From: Kalaharituber pfeilii
Lineage: Eukaryota; Ascomycota; Pezizomycetes; Pezizales; Pezizaceae
Reading direction: 5' to 3'
Assembly (NCBI GenBank): GCA_015179045.1
Contig: WHUZ01000003.1
Location: 1,984,001-2,048,000, forward strand
DNA: 64,000 nt
Shown here: positions 54,490 through 64,000 of the stretch, piece by piece
How the letters are laid out: each line of letters starts with the position of its first letter
Numbering within the stretch: the stretch's first letter is position 1
The notes under the pieces: model-generated
Databases searched by the model: none
Told to the model about the DNA's origin: nothing
What the model saw: the letters and a program-made list of their open reading frames with translations, nothing else
Position numbers and translations under genes: made by a program

Positions 54490-54783
54490 GTGCGATTTAC
54501 CGACCCGGGTCGGGTAAATTTGCCGTCGGGGAAGTTTGCTTGCCGGGATGCGAAGGAGTGGAGAAGAGGGGAGGGGGGAGAGGGGGAGATATATAGTGGA
54601 GCCTCCCTGAGGCAGAAACCGGAAGGACCGTCCGGAGGTTTCTGGGATCAGGTTTTAGAAGTAGATAGAAATTTCTTTGTTTGTTAAGCCTGTCTCCGGC
54701 TTCGAGGGCTTGCCCAGGGACCCTGCCATGGCCACGTGCTACAAGCGGGGTTATGTGATTTAAAAAAAAAAAAAAAAAAAAAA
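54490..54783 (+). mobile_element. LINE family B 3' end
   Basis: An upstream remnant (54490-54660) resembles that of the copy in the NLR intron. Then GCCTGTCTCCGGCTTCGAGG, GACCCTGCCATGGCCACG, AAGCGGGGTTATGTGA and poly(A). The 5' boundary was not determined. Confidence 0.75.
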
Positions 54784-55130
54784 AGCCACGACCGCCGGCA
54801 AGCCATGACCACCAGCAAGCTACATGTAGCTAGCAACCTGCCAGTATAGCCCGCCTGCCAGTATAGTCCACCTGCTAGTATAGCCCGCCTGCCAGTACAG
54901 CCCGCCTGCTAGTATAGCCCGCCTGCCAGTACAGCCGCCTGCCAGTATAGCCCGCCTGCCAGTACAGCCCGCCTACTAGTATAGTCCGCCTGCTAGTATA
55001 GCCTGCCTGCCAGTACGACCAGCCTGCTAGTATAGCCCGCCTGCCAGTACAGCCCGCCTGCTAGTATTGCCCGCCTGCCAGTACAGCCGCCTGCTAGTAT
55101 CGCCGCCTGCCAGTATCGCCCGCCTGCCAT
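54784..55130. repeat. 17-bp minisatellite
   Basis: Some 18 units of AGCCCGCCTGCCAGTAT / AGCCCGCCTGCTAGTAT, starting directly after a LINE B poly(A). Confidence 0.9.
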
Positions 55131-55234
55131 GAAAACTCTGCCTTCCCTACTCTGTTCTTACTTCTGCCCTCGTCGCTGCTTCTACCTTTGTATTATGCTT
55201 CTCAGGTAATGAACCTATCATGTATATCAATGAA

Positions 55235-55440
55235 TCCAACAGGCCAGGCCAGGCCAGGCCAACCGGAGGCCTGGACTGGCCTGGACCGTGAAATTCTGGG
55301 CCTGGCCTGGCCGCCTGGACCGGCCCAGGCGGCCTGAAACAATCAGGCCAATCAGGCCGGTCCAGGCCATTCAGGCCGGTCCAGGCCATTCAGGCCATTC
55401 AGGCCGGTCCAGGCCATTGAGGCCATTCAGGCTACAGTGT
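55235..55440. repeat. GC-rich GGCCTGG palindromic block
   Basis: Made of CCAGGCC/GGCCTGG units as in the hAT-type MITE at 47987, with an AATCCAACAGGCC start and CAGTGTG at the right. Probably a decayed relative; no clear duplication. Confidence 0.55.
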
Positions 55441-55781
55441 GAGTTAAGTTATACAGTAGCTATATACAGAACGTACTCTAAATTCTACTCTAATGTTTAG
55501 GATTTTGCTTGCTGATTTTACACCGCCAGTATCGCTTTCCATTAGCCATGCAGAGCTTCACCATACTGTCAAATCCAACTTTGTCGCACCAGATTTTTGT
55601 AACCCAAATTCCAGAAGACTCGATATCGGCATCAGATGGGACTGCAGGGAATCGTCGATGCAAGATCAAAACTTGAACTGCACTATGGAGAGTGAAAATA
55701 GTAGAATACTAAAGGAATCATCATCGCCAGTACCGGTAGTTGGAATGTCTGTCTCCCTGCAATACTAATAAGAAATTGGTA

Positions 55782-55987
55782 TTTTTTTTTTTTTTTTTTT
55801 TTTTTTTTATTTCATTGATCGCATGCCGCCCTAAGGGCTATGGCGATGTTTAGGTACATAAGTATAAACTGGTAAAGAAAATATAAGAAAGGTAAAAAAG
55901 GAAGCCCATCCTACTCCTCCCCTGCCCGTTCCAAGATTTCCGCCAAGTTGGTGTCTTTGTCCGGGTGCCTTAGTCCATTCGCTCCGT
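55782..55987 (-). mobile_element. LINE family A, ORF2-type 3' end
   Basis: Flanked by gaaattggta (55772-55781) and gaaattagta (55988-55997), one mismatch. The minus strand encodes HPDKDTNLAEILERAGEE before the stop, matching HPDEDINMAEILDWAGKE at 9.4 kb. Hairpin in the ATCGC...GCGAT form. Confidence 0.9.
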
Positions 55988-56164
55988 GAAATTAGTATAT
56001 AGTCAAGCGATACAAAAAAAAAGTTACTTACCTGAATACCTGCGAAAAGCGCTGCTCAATAAAAAAAAGTCTAGATAGTTATCCGAAAATATTGAAAGGG
56101 TCATATTAAATCCGTGTCCAAGTAACCTGAAGGTGGCCCCTGAAATAGCCTCATAACCAGCCCT

Positions 56165-56286
56165 CCTGCCCCTGAAATTGCTTAAACGGCCTGAATGGCC
56201 TGGACCGGCCTGGACCAGCCTGGGCAGCCTGGGCGGCCTGGACCGGCCTGGACCAGCCTGGGCGGCCTGGCCGGTTGGGAACACTG
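56165..56286. mobile_element. Right part of a GC-rich hAT-type MITE
   Basis: GGCCTGGACC units ending CGGTTGGGAACACTG, identical to the right end of the 47987-48165 element. The left end was not found. Confidence 0.65.
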
Positions 56287-56390
56287 TGTCCAGCTGTCCC
56301 GCCGTCCAGTCTAGCTGTCCCGCCGTCCAGTCTAGCTGTCCCGCCGTCCAGTCTAGCTGTCCCGCCGTCTAGTCTAGCTGTCTTAGACCT
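56287..56390. repeat. 21-bp tandem repeat, about 4-5 copies
   Basis: Unit CCAGTCTAGCTGTCCCGCCGT, directly after the MITE end. Confidence 0.85.
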
Positions 56391-56859
56391 GTCTCATCAT
56401 CTTGATTTGCTGTTCTGTCCTGCTATTCTGTCTCGCTGTTCTGTCCCGCTGTTCTGTAGTCTTACAGTTTTGCTATAATCCTGTGTTCTAGCCTCGATTT
56501 CACAACCTTAAGGTTATGCTATATACCCGGTTTCAGCCTCCATTTCAGTGTTCTTTCACAGGCTTGATCCATGTTCTCGATGCATATATCTTATTCCTGT
56601 CTCGTTTGTCAGCTCTTCTGCATTATTCCTCCACTTTCTCTCTCCCCTTGTCCTCAGCCCCACTTTCTGGTTCCACGGCCTTCTATAACCTGGATTGCTC
56701 TCTCATCCCTGTCTTGTTCCTGTCTTTATGTCCTGTCTTGCTCCCGCTCCTCTTCTCTCCCTTATAGGTCTTGTCTTATTCCTTCACCTTAGTCATGATG
56801 AGGTCAGGAGACCTCTCTTGAAGGGGGGGGATGAACACCGAGAATGCCAACATTCAGTC

Positions 56860-57591
56860 AGATTCACAGCTTAAATTTTTACCTTAAATTTTCAGCTTCC
56901 TCTCCGGCCTTCTGGTATCCTGCTGACCCTTTCTACCCTACTGCTATCATGCCTCATGCTTTGGACACTTTCCCGGTTCCTGCTTTGTCCTTCCCAGTTC
57001 CTGCTGTATCCTTATCAGCCTCCACTATGCCTTCGTCAGTTCCTACCATGCCTTTGCCAGTCCCTGCCACGCCTTCTCAGCGTCCCTCCAAGTTCTTTCA
57101 GTACCCCTTAGGTCCTTTCACTGTCCCTCTGGTCCTTTCAGCATCCATTCGGTCCTGTTAGCATCTCTCCGGTCCTTTCAATGTCTCTTCGGTCCTTTCA
57201 GCGTCCCGCTGGTCCATTCAGCGTCCCTCCAGTCCATTCAGTGTCCCTCCAGTCCTTTCAGCGCCCCTCCAGTCCTTTCAGCGTCCCTCTGGTCCTTTCA
57301 GTGTCCTCTCAGCATCCTTCTAGTCCTCTCAGCATCCCTCCGGTCCTCTCAGTATCCCTCTGGTCCTGCTTCACTTTATTCTTATCAGTTCCCGCCATGT
57401 CTTCATCAGTTCCTGCTGTACCCTTGTCAGTCCCTACCATGATCTCGTCAGCTCTGCTGTATCTTTGTCACTCCCGTCACCTCTGCTGTACCTTCGTCAG
57501 TTACCTTCGTCAGTCCCGTCAGCCCTGCTGTACCTTCGTCAGTCCCGTCAACCCTGCTGTACCTTCGTCAGTCCCGTCAGCTCTGCTGTAC
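56860..57591. repeat. Pyrimidine-rich minisatellite
   Basis: Degenerate ~20-bp units of the type GTCCTTTCAGCGTCCCTCC, then ~30-bp units with CTGTACCTTCGTCAGTCCCG. Continues at 58330-58690 after the solo LTR. Long open frames here are compositional. Confidence 0.8.
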
Positions 57592-58329
57592 TGTTACGGC
57601 TAAGGTGGAAACTTGCCTACCACTGTGGCAAGGGGCAAGGGTTCCACTACTAATTAGCTGCCACGGCTAAAGGTGAAGACTTACCCGCCAAGGGGATAAC
57701 GCTGACCCTGCAATCGAACATAAGACCAATGCTGATTGACCGGACTGATCACCCGTTAGGCTTGGCTGTTGATTCTCGCATCGTTTAGATAGGGCAGTAC
57801 TACGGAAGGGTGTGTCATCCGGAATGCAGCTTGATGCATACACTCGAATTACGGAAGCTTTATTTATATACGCACATGCATTAGTACATTCGTTATCTTT
57901 GTCCCGTACTATTTTTGCATGTTTTCGTTACGTGTGCCTATTACCACCGGTATTGGCATTGATAAGGAACCGCCGCATTGCCAGCCAATTATTCATTTGT
58001 TGACTCCTCATGTATGGCTGCGCTGAAGTCTATATAAGCGCCGGCTGGCGATAGCATAGTTAGAAGAATCAAGACACAAGCGGTGTCCTAAGTCCTCTAT
58101 AACTCTGAACCTATCGTTCCATCATTACGCCCGTGAATCGCTCCGCTCCGCTGCGTGCCCCCCGCCGAGTAGCTGCCCTTCCGGTCCGCCGTATACACCT
58201 CCGTAGCCATTCCGACCCGCCGTATTCACACTTCCGGGACGACGCCGGCACCGCCGTTTTCCCCACCGTAGCCGTAACATCCTGTGCCTTTCAGCGCCCA
58301 CCGGAGCCGAGCCCCTCACGCCCGTAACA
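57592..58329 (+). mobile_element. Solo LTR (family L1), complete
   Basis: 738 bp, TGTTACGGCTAAGGTGGAAA ... CTCACGCCCGTAACA, exact 5-bp duplication tgtac (57587-57591 and 58330-58334). Inserted in the pyrimidine-rich minisatellite. TATA-like TCTATATAAGCGCCGGCTGG about 300 bp before the end. Best preserved copy of the family. Confidence 0.92.
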
Positions 58330-58690
58330 TGTACCTTCGTCAGTCCCGTCAGCTCTGCTGTACCTTCGTCAGTCCCGTCAGCCCTGCTGTACCTCGTCAG
58401 TCCCATCAGCCCTGTTGTACCTTCGTCAGTCCCCGCCTTGTCTCTTCAGTATCCTCTCTAGTACTCTTAGCATTTCTCATAGCATTTTTCTCTACTCCTC
58501 TCAGTGTCCTCTCTGGTTCTCTCAATGTCCTTTCAATGTCCTCTCCAGTTCGTTTAATATCCTCTTCAATTTCCTCAAGTATGAGCTCAGGTTCCTTCAA
58601 TGTTCTTTACGGTCCTCAGAGTTCTTTCTGGTCCCTCTTCGGTTTTCTCAAGCATCTGCTTAGGTTCCTCCAGCATTTCTCTCAGGTCCT
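58330..58690. repeat. Pyrimidine-rich minisatellite, continued
   Basis: Resumes with CTTCGTCAGTCCCGTCAGC units, then looser TCCTCTC-rich repeats. Confidence 0.7.
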
Positions 58691-58718
58691 GTTAGTCGGC
58701 TATTGCAAATGTACCGCT

Positions 58719-60530
58719 TAACGTCACTGACCGGGATCCGGGGCACTTCCGGAATAAAAACAATAGCCTCCTGTAAGGCCAAATCTTCATAGAAGATAAC
58801 CAAATTGCACATAAAGCTTGGAGAGGTATAGGAAAGTAACTTCCGCACCTCAGTTGGCCAATTGGAAATTTTGAATAATACTCTATGGTGGTAGTTGCCC
58901 AATTAGGCATCTGAACCCTATGCAGGTGTAAAATGGCAAGATGGCTATTGAGAACCTTGAGCAAGTACATGTACCTTCTATAGTATGTATTCAAGAGATT
59001 TGGAATGTTTCGTGATGATTAAATACATATGGAACAAGTGGTAAGCCAATATCCATAAATATATTTTTACTGCTAGAAGTAAATTTTGATATTCAGTCTG
59101 TATATATTTCTAAAAATATGAGGCATGTTCAAAATGCTCTAGAATATTACTCTACATATAGGAGAATATATTTTGAGTAGCCTATAGGTATAGGTATTGA
59201 CAGAAAGTAGAGATCAATAGGAATATCTATCTATATATACTCAATTAGGTAATACATATTCCTTAATGCACCATATATGAATGCTATAGTTCTAAGCTAT
59301 GAAACTTCAGAAATATAATCTAGAGGCTTTTGGAATATTATATAGAAACTTTCAGAGTGATCTAATACTACTTGCTCAAAGTAGACATAATTATGTCTTC
59401 TTCCATATAAAGACACCTTAAATTTTAGTCTATATGTTATTGCAACATGCATAAATACTATAATAATAACTCAATAATAGCCAATACATCACTAATACTT
59501 TACTTTAAGCGCATCGCGCAAGTATACTACAAGGTTTATTACTTGTTTCTTATTTTTGTTACTTATTTCTACTCTCATATATGCTGTTGTATTTCTATAA
59601 CTTTTTTATTTCCGTACTTAGCTCCCTACCACTTAACTCACTTATAAGAGGTAACTTTCTTATTTACTCTTTTACTATCTCTTCTATAAAATAAATAGCG
59701 TCTATGAATCTAACTATTCCTTTCACTTTATCCAGTTCTAAGAAAATAAATAGACTAAATTTAAGAAATTATGTATAACTTTAACAAACATAATTGAGTT
59801 ACTCTAAAAGTTTCTATATACTATTCCAGAAACTTTTAGATTATATTTCTGACGTTTCATAGCTTAGGACTACAGCATTCATATATGGTGCATTAAGGAA
59901 TATATATTACCTAATTGAGTATATATAGATAGATATTCCTATTGATCTCTACTTTCTGTCAATACTTATACCTATAGGCTACTCAAAATATATTCTCCTA
60001 TATGTAGAGTTATATTCTAAAGCATTTTGAACATGTCTCATATTTTTAGAAATATATACAGACTGAATATCAAAATTTACTTCTAGCAGTAAAAATATAT
60101 TTATGGATATTGGCTTACCACTTGTTCCATATGTATTTAATCATCACGAAACATTCCAAATCTCTTGAATACATACTATAGAAGGTACATGTACTTGCTC
60201 AAGGTTCTCAATAGCCATCTTGCCATTTTACACCTGCATAGGGTTCAGATGCCTAATTGGGCAACTACCACTATAGAGTATTATTCAAAATTTTCAATTG
60301 GCTAACTGAGGTGCGGAAGTTACTTTTCTATACCTCTTCAAGCTGTATGTGCAATTTGGTTATCTTCTATGAAGATTTGGCCTTACAGGAGGCTATTGTT
60401 TTTATTCCGGAAGTGCGCCGGATCCCGGTAATGCGCCGGATCCCGGTAATGCGCCGGATCCCGGTAATGCGCCGGATCCCGGTAATGCGCCGGATCCCGG
60501 TAATGCGCCGGATCCCGGTCAGTGACGTTA
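58719..60530. mobile_element. 1.8-kb foldback element with ~650-bp inverted arms
   Basis: Left arm from 58719 (TAACGTCACTGACCGGGATC), right arm ending at 60530 with the complement, and gct on both outer sides (58716-58718, 60531-60533). The arms pair to about 59370 and 59800 with few differences; the unpaired middle is AT-rich and non-coding. The right arm carries extra 18-bp repeats. Superfamily not recognised. Confidence 0.85.
60415..60522. repeat. 18-bp repeat expansion in the right arm of the foldback
   Basis: Six units of GCGCCGGATCCCGGTAAT (the last ends GGTCAG). The left arm has a single counterpart, so the expansion came after the element formed. Confidence 0.9.
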
Positions 60531-60817
60531 GCTAGTAGTAGCAGAACCTTTCAGGGCAGTCACGTTCTGACTGCGGCTCTCGGACCGTATCAGTGGGTAA
60601 ACTTTTACGCCATGACACTCAGTTTGGACTTTTTTCTTTTTTTTTTTTTTATATATATATATCAGTACTCGCATCCCGCCTTAAGGGCTATGGCGAGGTA
60701 TTTAGTGACATGAGAATAAAAGGAAATAAAATAACTACCATGTAGATGCCCGCGGCTCTCTCTGGCGATGTGGGTGACGAAAAAAAAAACAAAAAAAAAC
60801 GTCAGCGCCCTGTCCTC

Positions 60818-61600
60818 CTACTGCCGTCCTCTGCCCCATTCATACTGTTCCAACGATCGCCATAGCCCATAGGGCGGCAAGCGATCACTGATAAAAAAAA
60901 AAAAAAAATCTCAACCAACGTCCTCCAAGCCTCACTTTCCCGACCTCGGTAGTCTTCTCCAAGTATACTGCCGCTGAGCTTGCAGACTTTCCCTCGCCAA
61001 TCAGTATGTCTTTCTTCCTAAGCCACCGGATCCCGGTCGTCTATCCTAAATCCTTGTTGTCAGACTCCAACCTTCTCCGGACCTTCCTTAAGTCCTTCCT
61101 CAGGGCTATTGCATGTATGACGATGCCGGCTTTGGAGGTGGTGGTGGCATCGGGGGTGGATGGTGGGGGGGCTTGGTCGTTTGGGGGCGGGGGGGGGGGG
61201 GTTCTGGGGTTTGGGTGGGTGCGGGGCACGGGGTAGGCTCGGGGTTCGATGTCTTGCGTGGGGTGGAGGTGCCAGCGTGGGCGCCGGCGGTGTGTGAGGT
61301 CCCGACGGTGGGCGCGGTGGCGATCCTTTGAGCTTCCTCTTCATCTAACCTGCGCTTAAGTGCAAATGAGTCCTGATCAGATGCGGCTTTTCCCTTGCGC
61401 TTCTTGCTCTGGGTCGTGACCTCCGATGCGGGGTTGGTCGTGGTTGGGCGCTCTGTGGACGGCTCCTCAGAGTGCGCGACGAGGATTGGGCTGAAGCCTA
61501 GTGCTTCAGGCGTGGATTCCGCCGCAGGTAGGTCGACTGTTGGCTTCGAAATCGTAATATCTACTACCCAGACTAGTGACATAAGATGCATAGATGCCAC
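60818..61600 (-). pseudogene. LINE ORF1-like protein, broken
   Basis: STPEALGFSPILVAHSEEPS, RKGKAASDQDSFALKRRLDE, a Pro-rich linker, then after a frame break near 61106 GIVIHAIALRKDLRKVRRRL, later VYLEKTTEVGKVRLGGRWLR, interrupted by the nested tail, and QYEWGRGRQ with stop at 60818-60820. Same domain order as at 27.4 kb. Confidence 0.75.
60848..60907 (+). mobile_element. LINE family A, ~60-bp minimal tail
   Basis: GATCGCCATAGCCCATAGGG, CGGCAAGCGATC and poly(A), breaking an ORF1 between GGRWLR and QYEWGRG. The stem has GATCGC pairing with GCGATC. Edges are uncertain by a few bases. Confidence 0.75.
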
Positions 61601-62624
61601 TTACCCAGTATATAGGCCAATGCGGTGAGCGACATTATAGTTTCAATACAAGGTGACTTAATTAGGTAAAAAAAAGAAGAGAAAATAGATCTGAAGTAAT
61701 GGGCTGATGAGCAAACAAAAATCTTACTAACAATTTGGTTTTTTTTGATATATCATGGAACTAACTTGTTTTTTTCCTCATGTGCTCGTGTGCACCCCTG
61801 CTGGACTGCAACAAGAGCTCAGTCACAACCTACAAAAGTTGGCATCGGAAAGAATAAGCTGAATCAACAGGCATGGCAGGTCTCTCTGGACAGCACGACC
61901 TCGATGGCAAGCCTACCTCGAGTGACACCGCTGGCAGCTTCAATAGTCAGCCTACATTGAGCGGCACTGTGAAGCTAATTTTGACGACTGCAGAAGTCAA
62001 GCTATTTTTTGTAGATTGCATATATTAATTATTTAATAAATTCATAATTTGCTACATATTGGCATTTTCCGAGAGCTCAGAGCGACTGTGAAGCATAATA
62101 TGCGCAAGCATGAAATAGGCAGTTCTATTATGCTATAGGCGAGGACGAGAATAAGCAGTACGTTCCGGATGTGGGCCAGAATACCCAGTGCCTTGTGGAT
62201 GCCCACCTTATGTTATTGAATAATTAAATATCATCCCCTCCCTCTGCATCAGGACATCCACCACTGCCTCCACAAATTCTCTGAGTTAGTCCGCCTCCCC
62301 TTCGGTGGTGGACACCTTTTCCTACTGGCACTGGCTTGTCATGCTGTCAAATGACACTGATGCAGCTCAAATGGTATAGTGCCTGGCTCAATTTGACACC
62401 GCAAGTCAGCATCTGCTTTAACTCTTACACCAACCTGTTAAAAAATTGACGGGTGCCGAAATCGAACCGAAACCCAAGCCGGTTTCTTGAGAATGGCTGA
62501 TTTGGACCGAAACTATCTTGGAAACTGAGCCGAGTGTGGGCGCTACTATAGGTGGTTCAGAAGTTCCGCGAAGTTATCACAATTTCGAAGCGAACAGCTG
62601 GTCTACCTGTCCAACAATGTTACC
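61601..62624. other. No recognised gene
   Basis: Interior of the 2.1-kb inverted-repeat element. Short open frames only. Confidence 0.4.
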
Positions 62625-62695
62625 TGTGCTGAGTGTCATGGCGTAAAAGTTATCATCTGATGCGGTCCGAGAGCCGCAGTCAGGATGTGACTGCC

Positions 62696-63745
62696 GATGA
62701 AAGACCCGGAACGAGAAACAAGGTACATGAGAGGGTCAATGGAGCATCACGTACCCCTCCCCAGACACATCCACCCCATTCACCCCCGGGACACACCCAA
62801 GGAAGACTGGGAATCCATCAATGCAAAAGAAGAGGACGAGGGATGGACGGGGGTCTATACGGATGGGAGCAGGATAGAAGACAAAGCAGGCGCCGGAGCA
62901 CACTGCCAGGGAAGGAACACATCCTAATACTTGGGGACACGATGCACGGTGAATGACGTAGAAATGATTGCGGTAGGTGAGGTAATGAAGAGGGAAGGGG
63001 AGATACTGATTATTACTGATTTAAGGGTCACAATATCCAGAATGTAAAGAATAGCCAGGGGAGACCCAACACCAGAAGGACCGGCGAGAATGGAAGAGAG
63101 CGATGGGAAGAAAGAATAACCCGGGGAGATAAAGACATAGCGATCATGTGGGTAAAATCACACAAAGGTGTGAAGGGTAACACGGAGGCAGACATGGCGG
63201 CGAAGGTCAGCACGGCGATGCAATATCAGGACGAAGTGGTTACAGAGGCGGGAATGCGGCAACACGCCAGAGAACGGAGAGCGGAGGAGAGAAAGAGACT
63301 GTAGCTGACATACCGGCCTCTGGAATATTTGGGGAAAAGAAAGAGGGTGGCCACTCTCGCGGGAATCATGGGGGACAAAGGACTGAAGCAGTGCAGACAT
63401 AAGATAGGCAAAGACGACTCACCAGAATGCAGATGGTGCGGCAGGGCATACGAAAACTTTGCGCACATCATGAACGACTGCGGAGAGTGGAAGAAGAGAC
63501 TGCCAGGGGAGGAGGAGGACCTGAGACGACCGACGAAATCGGAGAAAGAGGGGGTAGTACTAGCAGATGTGCTAGATTGGGCAGCGGAGTGAAGGCTTTT
63601 CCTGATGCGTAGTCACACTTACTCTCATTGTGTAAACCTTCCTTTATTCCTTAGCTATACAATATCTATATAGGCATATAACCTCGCCATAGCCTAAGAG
63701 GCGGCATGCGAGTAATGAAATAAAAAAAAAAAAAAAAAAAAAAAA
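62696..63745 (+). mobile_element. LINE family A, ORF2-type, 5'-truncated
   Basis: Begins at the right end of the 2.1-kb element. A short duplication actgcc flanks it (62690-62695, 63746-63751). Decayed RNase H, C-terminal knuckle, 3' UTR, hairpin CTCGCC ... GGCATGCGAG and poly(A). Confidence 0.85.
62700..63592 (+). pseudogene. LINE A ORF2 C-terminus: decayed RNase H and zinc knuckle
   Basis: GVYTDGSRIEDKAGAGAH, MIAVGEVMKREGEILIITD, KSHKGVKGNTEADMAAK, TYRPLEYLGKRKRVATLAGI, SPECRWCGRAYENFAHIMND and LADVLDWAAE followed by a stop at 63590-63592. At least three stops or frameshifts lie within it. Closest relative in the window is 9238-9697. Confidence 0.88.
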
Positions 63746-63751
63746 ACTGCC

Positions 63752-64000
63752 CCGAGATGTTCTGGGATGGGGTGGGGACGGCGGTAGGGGGCGGGGGGGA
63801 TGGAAGTGGGTATAAGGATGTGGTGGGGTGTTAGGCAGGGGAGGTATATTGCCAATGGGGATCTGGGGTGCAGGTGGGGTAGAGATGCAAAGGGAAGGTA
63901 GAATTGAGTTGTGTAAGTATTGTGCATGTGGAGCTCAATTGGTTATGGACACGAAGCGTAGGTTTTTGAATGTGGTGTTTTGATTTGATTTGTGTACTAG
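63752..64000. other. G-rich flank, nothing recognised
   Basis: Runs of G and GGGGTG-like repeats; no gene or element boundary visible before the window ends. Confidence 0.4.

Larger units (their letters stand above)
60636..61600 (-). mobile_element. LINE family A, ORF1-only type
   Basis: Poly(T) at about 60636-60652, hairpin, 3' UTR and ORF1 in minus orientation. A nested 60-bp family-A tail lies at about 60848-60907. The 5' boundary near 61600 is approximate and no target duplication was found. Confidence 0.8.
60555..62695. mobile_element. 2.1-kb inverted-repeat DNA element
   Basis: Inverted ends of about 75 bp: 60555-60633 (GGCAGTCACGTTCTGACTGC, GGCTCTCGGACCG, TTTTACGCCATGACACTCAG) and 62625-62695. 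It encloses a LINE A ORF1-type copy and non-coding DNA. No transposase recognised. A LINE follows directly at the right end. Confidence 0.7.

Noticed and set aside
55493..55768. 91-codon open frame after a GC-rich block
   Set aside because: No domain and no supporting splice sites; could be chance.
57181..57603. 140-codon Ser/Pro-rich frame
   Set aside because: Compositional artefact of the pyrimidine-rich minisatellite; it ends inside a solo LTR.
1..64000. tRNA, rRNA or other structured RNA genes
   Set aside because: I scanned for T-loop-like GGTTCGANTCC blocks with matching acceptor stems and for rRNA-like conserved stretches and found none; a covariance-model search would be needed to exclude them.

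Overview
The window is nuclear DNA of a filamentous fungus, most likely an ascomycete. The evidence is short GT-AG introns (45 to 130 bp) in every recognisable gene, a fungus-restricted DUF6606/DUF3638-type giant protein, a NACHT-ankyrin NLR of the fungal STAND class, a DUF6589 protein, and Tad-like LINEs, a DIRS element and solo LTRs. Only two loci look like ordinary host genes: the DUF6606 gene at the left edge (minus strand, running off the window) and the NLR at 35.65-40.70 kb, which carries several disabling changes. Almost everything else is mobile DNA, much of it nested.

Layout. 1-5.16 kb: DUF6606/DUF3638-type gene. 5.2-8.4 kb: AT-rich, no gene seen. 8.4-12.1 kb: dispersed repeats and a ~60-bp minisatellite with a LINE 3' end inserted in it. 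12.3-13.4 kb: end of a second copy of the RecQ/DUF6589 element in inverted orientation, split by a TA-flanked MITE. 13.5-20.7 kb: DIRS-like retroelement (Gag, RT, RNase H, tyrosine recombinase) broken by three insertions. 20.7-31.06 kb: a composite element with inverted ends carrying a DUF6589 gene, a RecQ-type helicase and a third unknown gene; I regard this as the most interesting system here. Its right terminal repeat continues beyond a LINE and a 2.3-kb TA-flanked element to about 34.2 kb. 34.6-35.4 kb: solo LTR. 35.65-40.70 kb: NLR. 40.7-64 kb: a patchwork of LINE copies, MITEs, solo LTRs, minisatellites, a 1.8-kb foldback element and a 2.1-kb inverted-repeat element.

Two LINE families dominate. 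Family A ends in a conserved 3' hairpin plus poly(A). Family B ends in a different tail containing GCGGGG. In both families some copies have the C-terminus of ORF2 just before the 3' UTR, while others have an ORF1-like protein directly joined to the same tail. The latter look like ORF1-only, HAL1-like non-autonomous lineages. Many insertions are bounded by exact 10-16 bp target-site duplications visible in the sequence. Removing them restores older reading frames, such as DIRS Gag, the third gene of the composite element and LINE ORF2, so the order of insertion can be read directly.
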